DNA from: Pseudarthrobacter sp. NamB4
GTDB lineage: Bacteria; Actinomycetota; Actinomycetes; Actinomycetales; Micrococcaceae
Length of the DNA: 64,000 nt
NCBI RefSeq assembly: GCF_005796185.1
Contig: NZ_VAHM01000010.1
Coordinates: 90,516 to 154,515 of the forward strand
Direction: 5' to 3'
Made by a program: the position numbers and the translations under genes. Positions 1-7,152 of this stretch are shown here, piece by piece; within the stretch, counting starts at the first letter, position 1, and the number at the start of each line of letters is the position of its first letter. The notes under the pieces were generated by a model, which did no database searches, was not told the DNA's origin, and saw only the letters and a program-made list of their open reading frames with translations.

Positions 1-2
1 GG

Positions 3-29
3 CCCGACCCGTCCGAGGCCACCGCCTGA
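3..29 (+). CDS. 3' end of an upstream gene (partial)
   Basis: One plus frame runs from the window edge to a TGA at 27-29 and encodes the tail PDPSEATA. The codons are GC-rich in the third position, as in neighbouring genes. Too short to identify; it may be chance. Confidence 0.3.
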   Translation, partial: PDPSEATA

Positions 30-104
30 CGGCCCGGACGCCGTCGGCACCGCGGTATATCGCGACCCCTGTACCCCGGCGGCACATCCCGGTACCGTGA
101 AACA

Positions 105-120
105 AGTAAGGCTACTTACT
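105..120 (+). promoter_or_regulatory. Inverted repeat AGTAAG-N4-CTTACT upstream of the first gene
   Basis: AGTAAG (105-110) and CTTACT (115-120) form a perfect 6-bp dyad with a 4-nt loop, 22 nt before the ATG at 143. A related element, AGTAA-CC-TTACT, lies before the gene at 12628, and both are followed by a TATC run. The likely role is promoter or operator; this is inferred from position only. Confidence 0.4.
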
Positions 121-142
121 ATCCTGAGGAGGACCAATCGTC

Positions 143-484
143 ATGAATGAAGTACCCCTGCACAAGGACCTGCCGCTGCCCGACTATGACCACCTTCCGG
201 CGGGGACCCTGCCCACCCGCATCTCCGGGCTGGAAGAGGCGGACGTGGCGCAGCTGATCACCTACGAGAAGGCGCACGGGAACCGGCTGCCCATCCTGCA
301 GGTCCTGGAGAAGAGGCTGCACGACCTGCAGGGAGGCGCCGTTCCACGTGGACCACAGGCGCCGGACACTCCGGAGGTGAACACGGGCCAGCCGGACACG
401 CCGCAGAGCGCCAGCGTGCCTGGCCCGCCGGTCAATCCTCCGTCGCAGGGCGACCCCACGAATCCGGCGCAGCCGCGGGCATGA
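143..484 (+). CDS. Small conserved actinobacterial protein (DUF8129-like)
   Basis: 113 residues. The first half (about 12-60) is a compact charged segment, LPTRISGLEEADVAQLITYE, that I recognise from small actinobacterial hypothetical proteins (DUF8129-type). The second half is Pro/Gly/Gln-rich and probably disordered. GAGGAGG lies about 10 nt before the ATG. No signal peptide or membrane segment. The next gene starts 45 nt downstream, so the two may share a transcript. Function unknown; the dyad motif shared with the 12628 gene suggests stress-type control. Confidence 0.75.
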   Translation: MNEVPLHKDLPLPDYDHLPAGTLPTRISGLEEADVAQLITYEKAHGNRLPILQVLEKRLHDLQGGAVPRGPQAPDTPEVNTGQPDTPQSASVPGPPVNPPSQGDPTNPAQPRA

Positions 485-529
485 TCCCGCGTGAAATGAA
501 ACGGATCGACTAACGGGAAGGGTGCGGGC

Positions 530-2062
530 ATGGACAGGCAGGACGCAGCAGGCGGGGGCGCCGGAGGGGACGACGCCGAAGCGGACCTGCATGCCCGTAT
601 CCGCTCCCGTCGGGGCGAGGTGGAGAGGCAGTTGGCCGAGTGGGTGCGCGTGCACGGCGTCTTCGGGATGCCGGAGCACCAGCAGGACCTGCTCCGCTCG
701 GCCAACTGGCTCGCCGGCGCCTTCCGCGAACTCGGCTTCCCGGTGGTGGAGGTGCTGCCCACCGGGAAGTCCCATGCCGTGTACGCGGAGTGGTGCGCCG
801 CGCCGGGTGCCCCCACCGCACTGGTGTACAGCCATCACGATGTCCGGGCAACCAAACCGGACAACTGGGACCAGACAGAACCGTTCGAGCCGGTGGTCCG
901 GGAGGGCAGGCTTTACGGCCGGGGCAGCTCGGACGCGAAGGGTCAGATCCTGGCGCACCTGGAGGGAGTCCGCGCCCACCTCCACCAACGCTCCATCAAG
1001 TCCCACCTCCACACCCATGACGCTCTCTCACTTGATGCGCTTAAATCCCCAACGCTCTCGCACTCCACGGCCCCTGCCGTCAACCTGAAGTTCCTCATCG
1101 AGGGCGAGGAGGAAGGCGGCTCCCCGAACCTGGCCAAGCTCCTGGAGGAGCAGGCGGACAGGTTCCAGGCCGACGTCGTGGTCTTCTCCGACACCCTGCT
1201 TTGGCACCAGGACCACCCGGCACTGTGCGTGAGCCTGCGCGGGATGCTGACCGCCAAACTTGAGGTGTACGGGCCGGAGAGGGACGTTCACAGCGGCGCA
1301 GTCTCCGGCAACGCGCCCAACCCCGCCTTCGAGCTGGGCCGGCTGCTGTCACTCCTGCACGACGCGGACGGGCGGATAACCATTCCGGGATTCTACGACG
1401 ACGTCGAGCCGCTTCCGGAGGACCTGCGGCAGGCGCTCGCGGACCTTCCGTTCAGCGAGGAGGACTGGCTGAAACGGTCCGAGACCGGCGCCATCACCGG
1501 CGAGCAGGGGTACACGGTACTGGAGCGGCTGTGGCTGCGTCCCGCCGTCGAGGTCACTTCCATCATCGCCGGCGACCCGCTCGGTGTGTCGCGTGCGGCA
1601 GTACCGGCAGTTGCAGCGGCGGACCTCAGCTTCCGCACGGTCCCGGGGCAGCATGCGGAGAAGCTGGCAGAGCAGCTGCAGCACTGGGTGAGGACCACTA
1701 TCGGGGACGCCTTCGGACATTCTCTGGTGCCGGACCTGCGGACGTCACAGGAGCCGTACCGCACCCCGGACCACCCCGCCGTCGCCGCCCTGGAGCGGGC
1801 CATGGCGGCCGGGTTCCGCGCTGAAAAAGTGGGCCGGATGGGCAACGCCGGCGGCGGACCGGCAGAGCTCTTAGCCCGCACGCTTCAGGCGCCCGTGGTG
1901 TTCTTCGGCACCGGACTGGTGGAGGACCACTGGCATGACAGCGACGAAAGCGCCAGCCTGGACGTCCTGATGAAGGGCGCGGCAACGCTGGCGTGCCTCT
2001 GGGACGAGCTTGCGATGATGCAACGAGCAAAGGACGACGGCGATGGACATCTACGGCAATGA
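530..2062 (+). CDS. M20 family metallopeptidase (dipeptidase-like)
   Basis: 510 residues, cytoplasmic, the usual length for M20 dipeptidases. Metal-site motifs appear in order: SHHDV near residue 102, GRGSSDAKG near 129, EGEEEGGS near 190 (catalytic and bridging acids), and a late HDSDES near 470. A dimerisation/lid domain should fill the middle. The family hydrolyses dipeptides or acylated amino acids with two zinc ions. GGGAAGGG precedes the ATG. The last 20 bases overlap the next gene, implying translational coupling. The exact substrate cannot be told. Confidence 0.92.
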   Translation: MDRQDAAGGGAGGDDAEADLHARIRSRRGEVERQLAEWVRVHGVFGMPEHQQDLLRSANWLAGAFRELGFPVVEVLPTGKSHAVYAEWCAAPGAPTALVYSHHDVRATKPDNWDQTEPFEPVVREGRLYGRGSSDAKGQILAHLEGVRAHLHQRSIKSHLHTHDALSLDALKSPTLSHSTAPAVNLKFLIEGEEEGGSPNLAKLLEEQADRFQADVVVFSDTLLWHQDHPALCVSLRGMLTAKLEVYGPERDVHSGAVSGNAPNPAFELGRLLSLLHDADGRITIPGFYDDVEPLPEDLRQALADLPFSEEDWLKRSETGAITGEQGYTVLERLWLRPAVEVTSIIAGDPLGVSRAAVPAVAAADLSFRTVPGQHAEKLAEQLQHWVRTTIGDAFGHSLVPDLRTSQEPYRTPDHPAVAALERAMAAGFRAEKVGRMGNAGGGPAELLARTLQAPVVFFGTGLVEDHWHDSDESASLDVLMKGAATLACLWDELAMMQRAKDDGDGHLRQ

Positions 2063-3200
2063 AGGGACAGGCGGGGCAGGGGCAGGGCCACGGACCTTCG
2101 GAGTCGAGGAGGAGCTGCTCCTGGTGGACCCGGCCACAGGGGAAGCCGTGCCCATGGCGGGGGCGCTACTTGACCTCTACGTCCGTCCCCTGGCTGCCAA
2201 TGCCGGACCCGTCCTCACGGCCGAGTTCCAGCAGGAAATGATCGAGGTGGTCACGCCGCCGCACTCCACCATGGCTGGGCTCAAAGCGGACATCATCGCA
2301 GGCAGGACCATCGCCCGCCAGGCCGCGGAGGACATCGGGGTCAGGGTTGCCGCGCTGGGCACGTCGCCGCTTCCGGCCGATCCCCATCCCGTGCAGCTCC
2401 GGCGATTCAAAGCCATGGCGGAAGAGTATGCGCTGACGGCCCGCGAGCAGCTCACCTGCGGCTGCCACATCCACGTCTCGGTGGAATCGCCGGAGGAAGC
2501 CGTCGGCGTGCTGGACCGGACGCGGATCTGGCTGCCCGTGCTGATCGCACTCAGTGCCAACTCGCCGTTTTGGCACGGGAGCGACTCAGGCTACGCCAGC
2601 TACCGCTCGCAGGTGTGGAACCGGTGGCCGTCGGCCGGACCCCTGGAGGTCCTCCGTACGCCGGACGCCTACCACCAGTTGATTCATGACATGGTGAGTA
2701 CCGGAGTCGTGCTGGACGAGGGCATGATCTATTTCGACGCCCGGCTCTCCCGGCACTATCCCACGGTGGAGGTCCGGATTGCTGATGTATGCCTCCGGCC
2801 GGAGAACACCGTGCTGCTGGCCGGCATTGTCCGCGGCCTCGTCGAGACCGCAGCCCGGGAATTGCGGGCAGGGACCGAGCCGCCGCCCGTGCCCGTCGCA
2901 CTGCTGAGGCTGGCCGGCTGGAAGGCGAGTCGCTGGGGGCTGCGTGCTGAACTTTTGGATCCCGTGACCGGCCGCCCATCCCCGGCGCTCGGCGTCGTAA
3001 ACTCCCTACTGAACCACATCCGGGAAGCGCTGCAGGACCTCGGGGACCTGGACCATGTGGAGTCCCTGGTGGACGAACTGCTGGGCACCGGCACGGGGGC
3101 GGTGCGTCAATTGGAGGTGCTGCACCGTACCGGGAACCTCGAGGACGTGGTGGCGGACGCCGCCAACTGCACGGTGGCCGCGACGCAGCGCGGGTGGTGA
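2043..3200 (+). CDS. Carboxylate-amine ligase, YbdK/GCS2 type
   Basis: 385 residues. The start FGVEEELLLVDP is the signature of GCS2-type glutamate-cysteine ligases (YbdK, EgtA-like), ATP-dependent enzymes joining glutamate to an amine. CGCHIHVSV near residue 140 and the RIADVCLRPEN segment near 240 match the ATP/metal-binding core. It overlaps the M20 peptidase by 20 bp, so one enzyme making and one cutting amide bonds are coupled. Whether it makes gamma-glutamylcysteine or another gamma-glutamyl amide is open. It converges tail-to-tail with the next gene with no gap. Confidence 0.9.
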   Translation: MDIYGNEGTGGAGAGPRTFGVEEELLLVDPATGEAVPMAGALLDLYVRPLAANAGPVLTAEFQQEMIEVVTPPHSTMAGLKADIIAGRTIARQAAEDIGVRVAALGTSPLPADPHPVQLRRFKAMAEEYALTAREQLTCGCHIHVSVESPEEAVGVLDRTRIWLPVLIALSANSPFWHGSDSGYASYRSQVWNRWPSAGPLEVLRTPDAYHQLIHDMVSTGVVLDEGMIYFDARLSRHYPTVEVRIADVCLRPENTVLLAGIVRGLVETAARELRAGTEPPPVPVALLRLAGWKASRWGLRAELLDPVTGRPSPALGVVNSLLNHIREALQDLGDLDHVESLVDELLGTGTGAVRQLEVLHRTGNLEDVVADAANCTVAATQRGW

Positions 3201-3947
3201 CTAGATCCCCGCCGGGCGCACCTTGATGCCGCCAAGGGTGCGGAGAAGTGCGACGGCGGTGATGGCACCTGCCGCGAGGATCGCGGCCAGGACCACTACC
3301 TGGAACCGGCCGGCTTCCAGCGGGGACGCGCCGCCGAAAATCGCGCCGACAAATGCGCCGGGCAGCGTGACCAGCCCGGTGGTCCTGGTCTGGTCGATCG
3401 AGGGGATCAGCGCGGAGTGGATGGACAGCCGGGCCTGGGTGAGCGTGGCCCGCCGGGGCGCGGCGCCAAGGGCGAGCCAGCCCTCCACCTGGTCCCACTC
3501 GCCGTGGACCGCCTCAAAGAAGCGGCGACCGGCGAGGACGGCGACGGTCATGCAGTTGCCGATCACGATGCCGCCCACGGCCAGGGCATACCGCGGCTCC
3601 GGCGCCACAGCGCCGGTTCCGAACACGACCATCAGTGTCACTGCAACGCCCACCGCCATGGTTGCTGCCACTGCAGCGAACCGATGCCAGGACCACTTGA
3701 GCCGGCGCGTGGCCGTCACCGCCGCCACGTTGAACATGACCAGCAGGGCCACTGCCACCCAGAAAGGGTCGGTGATGATGCCGCCCAGCACCAGGCTGAT
3801 GAGGGCCAGTTGCGCTGCCCCGCGGAGTACGGCCAGTGACGGTGCAAGGAACGACGGCGAGTGGGCGCCCCAGAGGACCGCCGTTGCCACTGCCATCAGG
3901 ATGGCAAGGGCCGCCAGTGTGGGAACCAGGGCATGAAGGTTGGGCAC
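3201..3947 (-). CDS. UPF0014 family membrane permease (FetB-like)
   Basis: 248 residues with about seven hydrophobic segments; GTG start. RGAAQLALISLVLGG and LALGAAPRRATLTQARLSIHSA are hallmarks of the YbbM/FetB permease family, which in E. coli pairs with the FetA ATPase to export iron. TTGLVTLPGAFVGAIFGGASP is the conserved cytoplasmic loop. No ATPase gene is adjacent on either side, so it either works with a distant partner or is not an ABC permease here. Confidence 0.88.
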   Translation of the reverse strand: MPNLHALVPTLAALAILMAVATAVLWGAHSPSFLAPSLAVLRGAAQLALISLVLGGIITDPFWVAVALLVMFNVAAVTATRRLKWSWHRFAAVAATMAVGVAVTLMVVFGTGAVAPEPRYALAVGGIVIGNCMTVAVLAGRRFFEAVHGEWDQVEGWLALGAAPRRATLTQARLSIHSALIPSIDQTRTTGLVTLPGAFVGAIFGGASPLEAGRFQVVVLAAILAAGAITAVALLRTLGGIKVRPAGI

Positions 3948-4038
3948 CGGTCCAGCCTATCGACGCCGGGTGTGGTTACGATGGAAGTGTTAGCCGCCGG
4001 CGGCATGCCGGCGGGAGCCGACCGTAGGGAGAAACACC

Positions 4039-4215
4039 ATGGGTTTGGACGACAAAATCGGAAACGCCGCCGAGAAGCTGGGCGGCAAGGGCAAGGAAGC
4101 CACCGGCGAGGCAACCGGCGATGAAAGCCTGGCCGCGGAAGGCCGCGGAGACCAGGCCAAGGGCGACCTGAAGCAGGCCGGCGAGAAGGTCAAGGACGCG
4201 TTCAAGAAGGACTAA
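4039..4215 (+). CDS. CsbD family stress protein
   Basis: 58 residues: short, Gly/Lys/Glu-rich, with the typical CsbD pattern MGLDDKIGNAAEKLGGKGKE then a second KGDLKQAGEKVKDAF repeat. GTAGGGAG lies 7 nt before the ATG. CsbD proteins are small hydrophilic general-stress proteins of unknown mechanism. Single-gene unit followed at once by a strong hairpin. Confidence 0.92.
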   Translation: MGLDDKIGNAAEKLGGKGKEATGEATGDESLAAEGRGDQAKGDLKQAGEKVKDAFKKD

Positions 4216-4231
4216 CCGGTATCAGAACTGA

Positions 4232-4268
4232 AGGGTGCGGCTTCCATGGAGCCGCACCCTCCGTCTTT
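4232..4268 (+). terminator. Rho-independent-like terminator after csbD-like gene
   Basis: AGGGTGCGGCT (4232-4242) pairs perfectly with AGCCGCACCCT (4250-4260) across a 7-nt loop, followed by a short pyrimidine run ending in TTT. Confidence 0.8.
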
Positions 4269-4354
4269 AAGCAGCCCAGCGCTCTGTAAAGCGGATGATA
4301 GTGCTGGCAACAGCTTGACGGAAAACGGTTCCGGCGGCTGAAGAGGGGTACCTG

Positions 4355-5182
4355 TTGACCATGACCGTGAAATCCCAGGCAGACCGGAAAACCGTCGAAG
4401 TGAAGGGGACCTCCCTGTCCTACCTTGATGCAGGAAGCCGGGATGCACCGCCATTGCTGCTTCTGCACGGGACTTTCTGGAGCCGGGTATGGCAGCCGGT
4501 TCTGCCGCTGTTGGCGGGCAAGTTGCATTGTATGGCGCTCGATTTTCCGGGCTTCGGCCGGAGCGAAGGGGAGCTGCATATTGAAGATGCCAGCGTCCCG
4601 GCGCTGGCCCAGGTGGTGGAGGACGCCGCGGATGCGCTCGGACTGGACACCTTCGCTGTGGCCGCCCACGACATTGGTGGGGGAGTGGCCCAGCACTTGG
4701 CTGCCTACTCCGGCAGGGTGACGAAGCTGGTGCTGGTCAACGCCGTGATGTTCGATTCCTGGCCCGTGCCGGCGGTGGAACGGTTCCGCGACCAGGCTCT
4801 CCGTGCGGCCACCAGCCCGGAAGAACTGCTCGCGGCACGGACCAAAACGATGCAGCTCACCGTGAAGCGCCCGCTCAGCAGCGAAGAAATCGACGAGTAC
4901 GTTTCCCCGTGGCAGGACCCGGCCCGGGGCAGGTCCTGGATGGCCATGGCGGGTGCGGCGGACGCACGCTACACCCTTGACCTGCTGCCGGCGCTGAAGG
5001 ACGCAGCGGTGGCCACGCGGCTGATCTGGGGCAGGGGCGACGACTTCCAAAAGGTCAGCTTCGCCCGCCGCTACGTCTCGGAGATACCGTCCAGCGACCT
5101 GGTACAGGTGGCCGGCAGGCACATCCCCATGGAGGACTCTCCGCGCGAGGTTGCCGCTGCCATGCTGGAGCATCTGGCCTGA
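4355..5182 (+). CDS. Alpha/beta hydrolase with Asp nucleophile
   Basis: 275 residues. HGTFWSRVW near 32 is the oxyanion region, DFPGFGRS near 62 a standard fold loop, and AAHDIGGG near 107 is the nucleophile elbow. The nucleophile is Asp, not Ser, as in haloalkane or fluoroacetate dehalogenases and epoxide hydrolases; a late AGRHIPMED supplies the His. So esterase activity is unlikely and C-X or epoxide hydrolysis more likely. The start is TTG at 4355 (AGGGG 7 nt upstream) or ATG at 4361. The Zur-controlled promoter begins just after its stop. Confidence 0.88.
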   Translation: MTMTVKSQADRKTVEVKGTSLSYLDAGSRDAPPLLLLHGTFWSRVWQPVLPLLAGKLHCMALDFPGFGRSEGELHIEDASVPALAQVVEDAADALGLDTFAVAAHDIGGGVAQHLAAYSGRVTKLVLVNAVMFDSWPVPAVERFRDQALRAATSPEELLAARTKTMQLTVKRPLSSEEIDEYVSPWQDPARGRSWMAMAGAADARYTLDLLPALKDAAVATRLIWGRGDDFQKVSFARRYVSEIPSSDLVQVAGRHIPMEDSPREVAAAMLEHLA

Positions 5183-5211
5183 CATACCAGCACCACCCCC
5201 TGCTGCTGGTA

Positions 5212-5247
5212 TTGCACATGAGAATGGTTCTCAATAGACTGTCAGGC
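5212..5247 (+). promoter_or_regulatory. Leaderless-type promoter with embedded Zur-box-like operator
   Basis: -35 TTGCAC (5212-5217), 17-bp spacer, -10 TAGACT (5235-5240). The 15-bp dyad TGAGAATGGTTCTCA (5219-5233) fills the spacer and fits the actinobacterial Zur consensus of two TGAnAAT-like halves around one base. The ATG at 5248 is 7 nt after the -10, so transcription should start at or next to the start codon and no Shine-Dalgarno exists. Zur-Zn bound here would block RNA polymerase. Confidence 0.8.
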
Positions 5248-6372
5248 ATGTTCGTTACCGTTGTGAGTTCCCTCGACGTCTTTGCCCGGCAGAAAGCGTG
5301 CGCCGTGCTGGCCGCGGAAAGGCCCGGCGCCCTGGTAGTTTTCCATGACCTGCTTGGGGGCGGAGTGGTGGTCCGCCGTGTTTTTAAGGAGGGCCGTTGC
5401 CTGGAGCGGCAGGAGTCCACCCTTGAACACGGCTGCCTGAGCTGCACGGTCCGGCTGGATGTGGTGCCGGCCCTGCGGCGACTGGCTGTGCAGGGAACGC
5501 ATGTAATCCTGGGGCTGCCGGCGGCGGTGGAGTCATCCATGGCAGTGGGTGCCCTGCTGAAGGGGCTGGGCAGCGCGGTCACCGTGACTTCTGTGGTGCT
5601 GGCCTGCGCGCCCGACGCGGTGGAAGACCAGATCTGGGACCATCACACCCTCTTCGAGTCCGGGTTCACCCCCGTGCCGGAGGATGACCGGACGTCGGGG
5701 GAGTTCCTGGTAGGGGAGTTGTCCTTCGGCGACACGGTAATGCTGTCCGATCCTGCCCTGGTTCCGGTGGATCCGGGACTGCGCGTCCGCGGCGGCCAGC
5801 TGCTCAAGGAGCTGGCTCCCCATGCGGTGGTGGCAGACGCGGACGGCGCGGTCAAGCAGGGCAGGCACCGGCTGGCCAAAGCCATGGGGCGAACGGTTCC
5901 TGGCTCGGTGCGCGTCCCGGACCACCCGTCTGCCCCCTTCTCGACCGTGGTGCACAGGATCCGCCGGCCCTTGCATCCGGAGCGCTTCCGCCATGCGCTG
6001 AAGGCGCTCGCGGAAGGTTCCTGCTGGCTGCGCGGAACGCTCTGGGTGGCATCAGCCCCGGGCTGCCGGATCGCCGTCCAGGGCATCGGACCCAGGGTCT
6101 GGCTCGAAAACACCGGGCCCTGGCAGGCGGACCGGGATCCGCTGCTGCGGACGCCGCCGGAAGGCGGCGGAGCCGGGCTGGACTGGCATCCCGAATATGG
6201 CGACCGCGGAACAGTCCTGGCCGTCACCGGTGACGCTGTAGACGCCGCCGAAGTCGCCGCACTACTGAACGCGTGCGAGCTGACCGACGACGAGATGGCT
6301 TCGGCCGCCGCCTCGTTCGAGGACCCGCTCGGGCTGAATGAGCCAACCGAAACACACCAAAGGAGTAACTGA
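5248..6372 (+). CDS. CobW/YciC-like protein lacking the GTPase P-loop (Zur regulon)
   Basis: 374 residues from ATG 5248, chosen because the -10 element ends 7 nt before it. It resembles zinc COG0523/CobW proteins: an N-terminal strand [12 protein letters not shown], a [11 protein letters not shown] motif near 62 where the family has C-x-C-C, and a C-terminal CobW_C domain (about 230-345, [11 protein letters not shown] then [10 protein letters not shown]). The Walker A lysine/threonine motif is replaced by [11 protein letters not shown], and the NKxD guanine motif is absent, so it should not hydrolyse GTP. It overlaps rpmJ by one base (TGATG). Family role: zinc metallochaperone in zinc starvation; for this degenerate form, inferred. 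Confidence 0.85.
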   Translation: MFVTVVSSLDVFARQKACAVLAAERPGALVVFHDLLGGGVVVRRVFKEGRCLERQESTLEHGCLSCTVRLDVVPALRRLAVQGTHVILGLPAAVESSMAVGALLKGLGSAVTVTSVVLACAPDAVEDQIWDHHTLFESGFTPVPEDDRTSGEFLVGELSFGDTVMLSDPALVPVDPGLRVRGGQLLKELAPHAVVADADGAVKQGRHRLAKAMGRTVPGSVRVPDHPSAPFSTVVHRIRRPLHPERFRHALKALAEGSCWLRGTLWVASAPGCRIAVQGIGPRVWLENTGPWQADRDPLLRTPPEGGGAGLDWHPEYGDRGTVLAVTGDAVDAAEVAALLNACELTDDEMASAAASFEDPLGLNEPTETHQRSN

Positions 6373-6494
6373 TGAAAGTACGTAATTCACTGCGGGCGCT
6401 GAAAAAGATCCCGGGCGCGCAGATCGTTCGCCGCCGGGGCCGCACTTTCGTGATCAACAAGAAGAACCCGCGCATGAAGGCGCGCCAGGGCTAG
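6372..6494 (+). CDS. rpmJ: 50S ribosomal protein L36, zinc-independent (C-minus) paralog
   Basis: 40 residues, [20 protein letters not shown] at the start and NPRMKARQG at the end. The Cys/His zinc-ribbon residues of normal L36 are absent, which is the C-minus form made when zinc is scarce so that zinc-containing L36 can be replaced. AAAGGAG lies 6 nt before the ATG, which overlaps the stop of the CobW-like gene (TGATG). Same Zur-box transcript; a terminator follows. Confidence 0.93.
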   Translation: MKVRNSLRALKKIPGAQIVRRRGRTFVINKKNPRMKARQG

Positions 6495-6518
6495 CAGGCA
6501 GAAGCACCAGCAAACAAG

Positions 6519-6549
6519 GGAGCGGGCGGAGTTATCCACCCGCTCCTTT
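6519..6549 (+). terminator. Terminator after rpmJ
   Basis: GGAGCGGG (6519-6526) pairs with CCCGCTCC (6539-6546), 12-nt loop, then TTT. It may also serve the minus-strand merR-type gene ending at 6591. Confidence 0.75.
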
Positions 6550-6590
6550 GGCGTACCCTGAACCGTGAACGATCGCGGAGAGCGCGCGCC

Positions 6591-6974
6591 CTAGGCGAAG
6601 CCCTGCAACCTCTTGATCAGTTCATCCGCCTGGGCCAGGTTGCGGGCCATCTTTGCCCGTTCAGCCACGGCTTTCTCAAGGAAGCCGGCAAGTTTGGCCT
6701 GCGTTTCCTCGCCTGGACCGCCGTCCTTCGGTGCAGCGAAGATCTCCAGGATCTCTGCCATTTCCTCCAGCGAGAACCCCAGCGGCTTCATCTGCTTGAT
6801 CACCATCAGGCGCTCGAAGTCGTCCTCCGAATAGACGCGGAAGCCGCCATCGGTGCGGGCCGTGGCTGGAAGCAGCCCCACGTCGTCGTAATGCCTGATG
6901 GTGCGGAGGGACAAACCTGTACGTTCGGCGAGCTCCCCGATGTGCATAGTGGAAGTACCGGTTCGTGCTGCCAT
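6591..6974 (-). CDS. MerR family transcriptional regulator
   Basis: 127 residues from ATG 6974, preceded by GGAGGAG. MHIGELAERTGLSLRTIRHY is the N-terminal winged helix-turn-helix, followed by GFRVYSEDDFERLMVIKQMK and a C-terminal antiparallel coiled coil (about 80-125). No cysteine metal-binding loop, so not a classical metal sensor. It is divergent from the SulP transporter and the dyad operator at 7003-7030 lies between them, so it probably controls itself and/or the transporter. Another ATG 14 codons upstream lacks a good ribosome site. Confidence 0.9.
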   Translation of the reverse strand: MAARTGTSTMHIGELAERTGLSLRTIRHYDDVGLLPATARTDGGFRVYSEDDFERLMVIKQMKPLGFSLEEMAEILEIFAAPKDGGPGEETQAKLAGFLEKAVAERAKMARNLAQADELIKRLQGFA

Positions 6975-7002
6975 GAGTGCTCCTCCATAAGTACGCACGG
7001 GA

Positions 7003-7030
7003 AACTCTACCATCACGTTAGGGTAAAGTT
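7003..7030. promoter_or_regulatory. MerR-type dyad operator
   Basis: AACTCTACC (7003-7011) and GGTAAAGTT (7022-7030) are inverted repeats matching at 8 of 9 positions with a 10-bp spacer; the symmetry partly continues through the spacer. Size and position, 29 bp before the merR start, fit a MerR-family operator. Confidence 0.65.
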
Positions 7031-7152
7031 AGCGCTGGCGGTCAGACCTCTGTGCGTACTCCCGCCACACCGGCGCGGCGCTGCGCCCCCTTCATTCTTC
7101 GAAAGAGCGAGGGCGCTGACGCGCGTCTTCCTGACCATGAACGGAGCCAGCA

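Noticed and set aside
119..1018. 299-residue minus-strand frame over the first two genes
   Set aside because: Arg/Pro-rich shadow of the DUF8129-like and M20 genes; no family motif or ribosome site.
3223..3936. 237-residue plus-strand frame opposite the FetB-like gene
   Set aside because: Ala/Thr/Arg-rich complement of a membrane protein; the minus-strand product has clear UPF0014 motifs.
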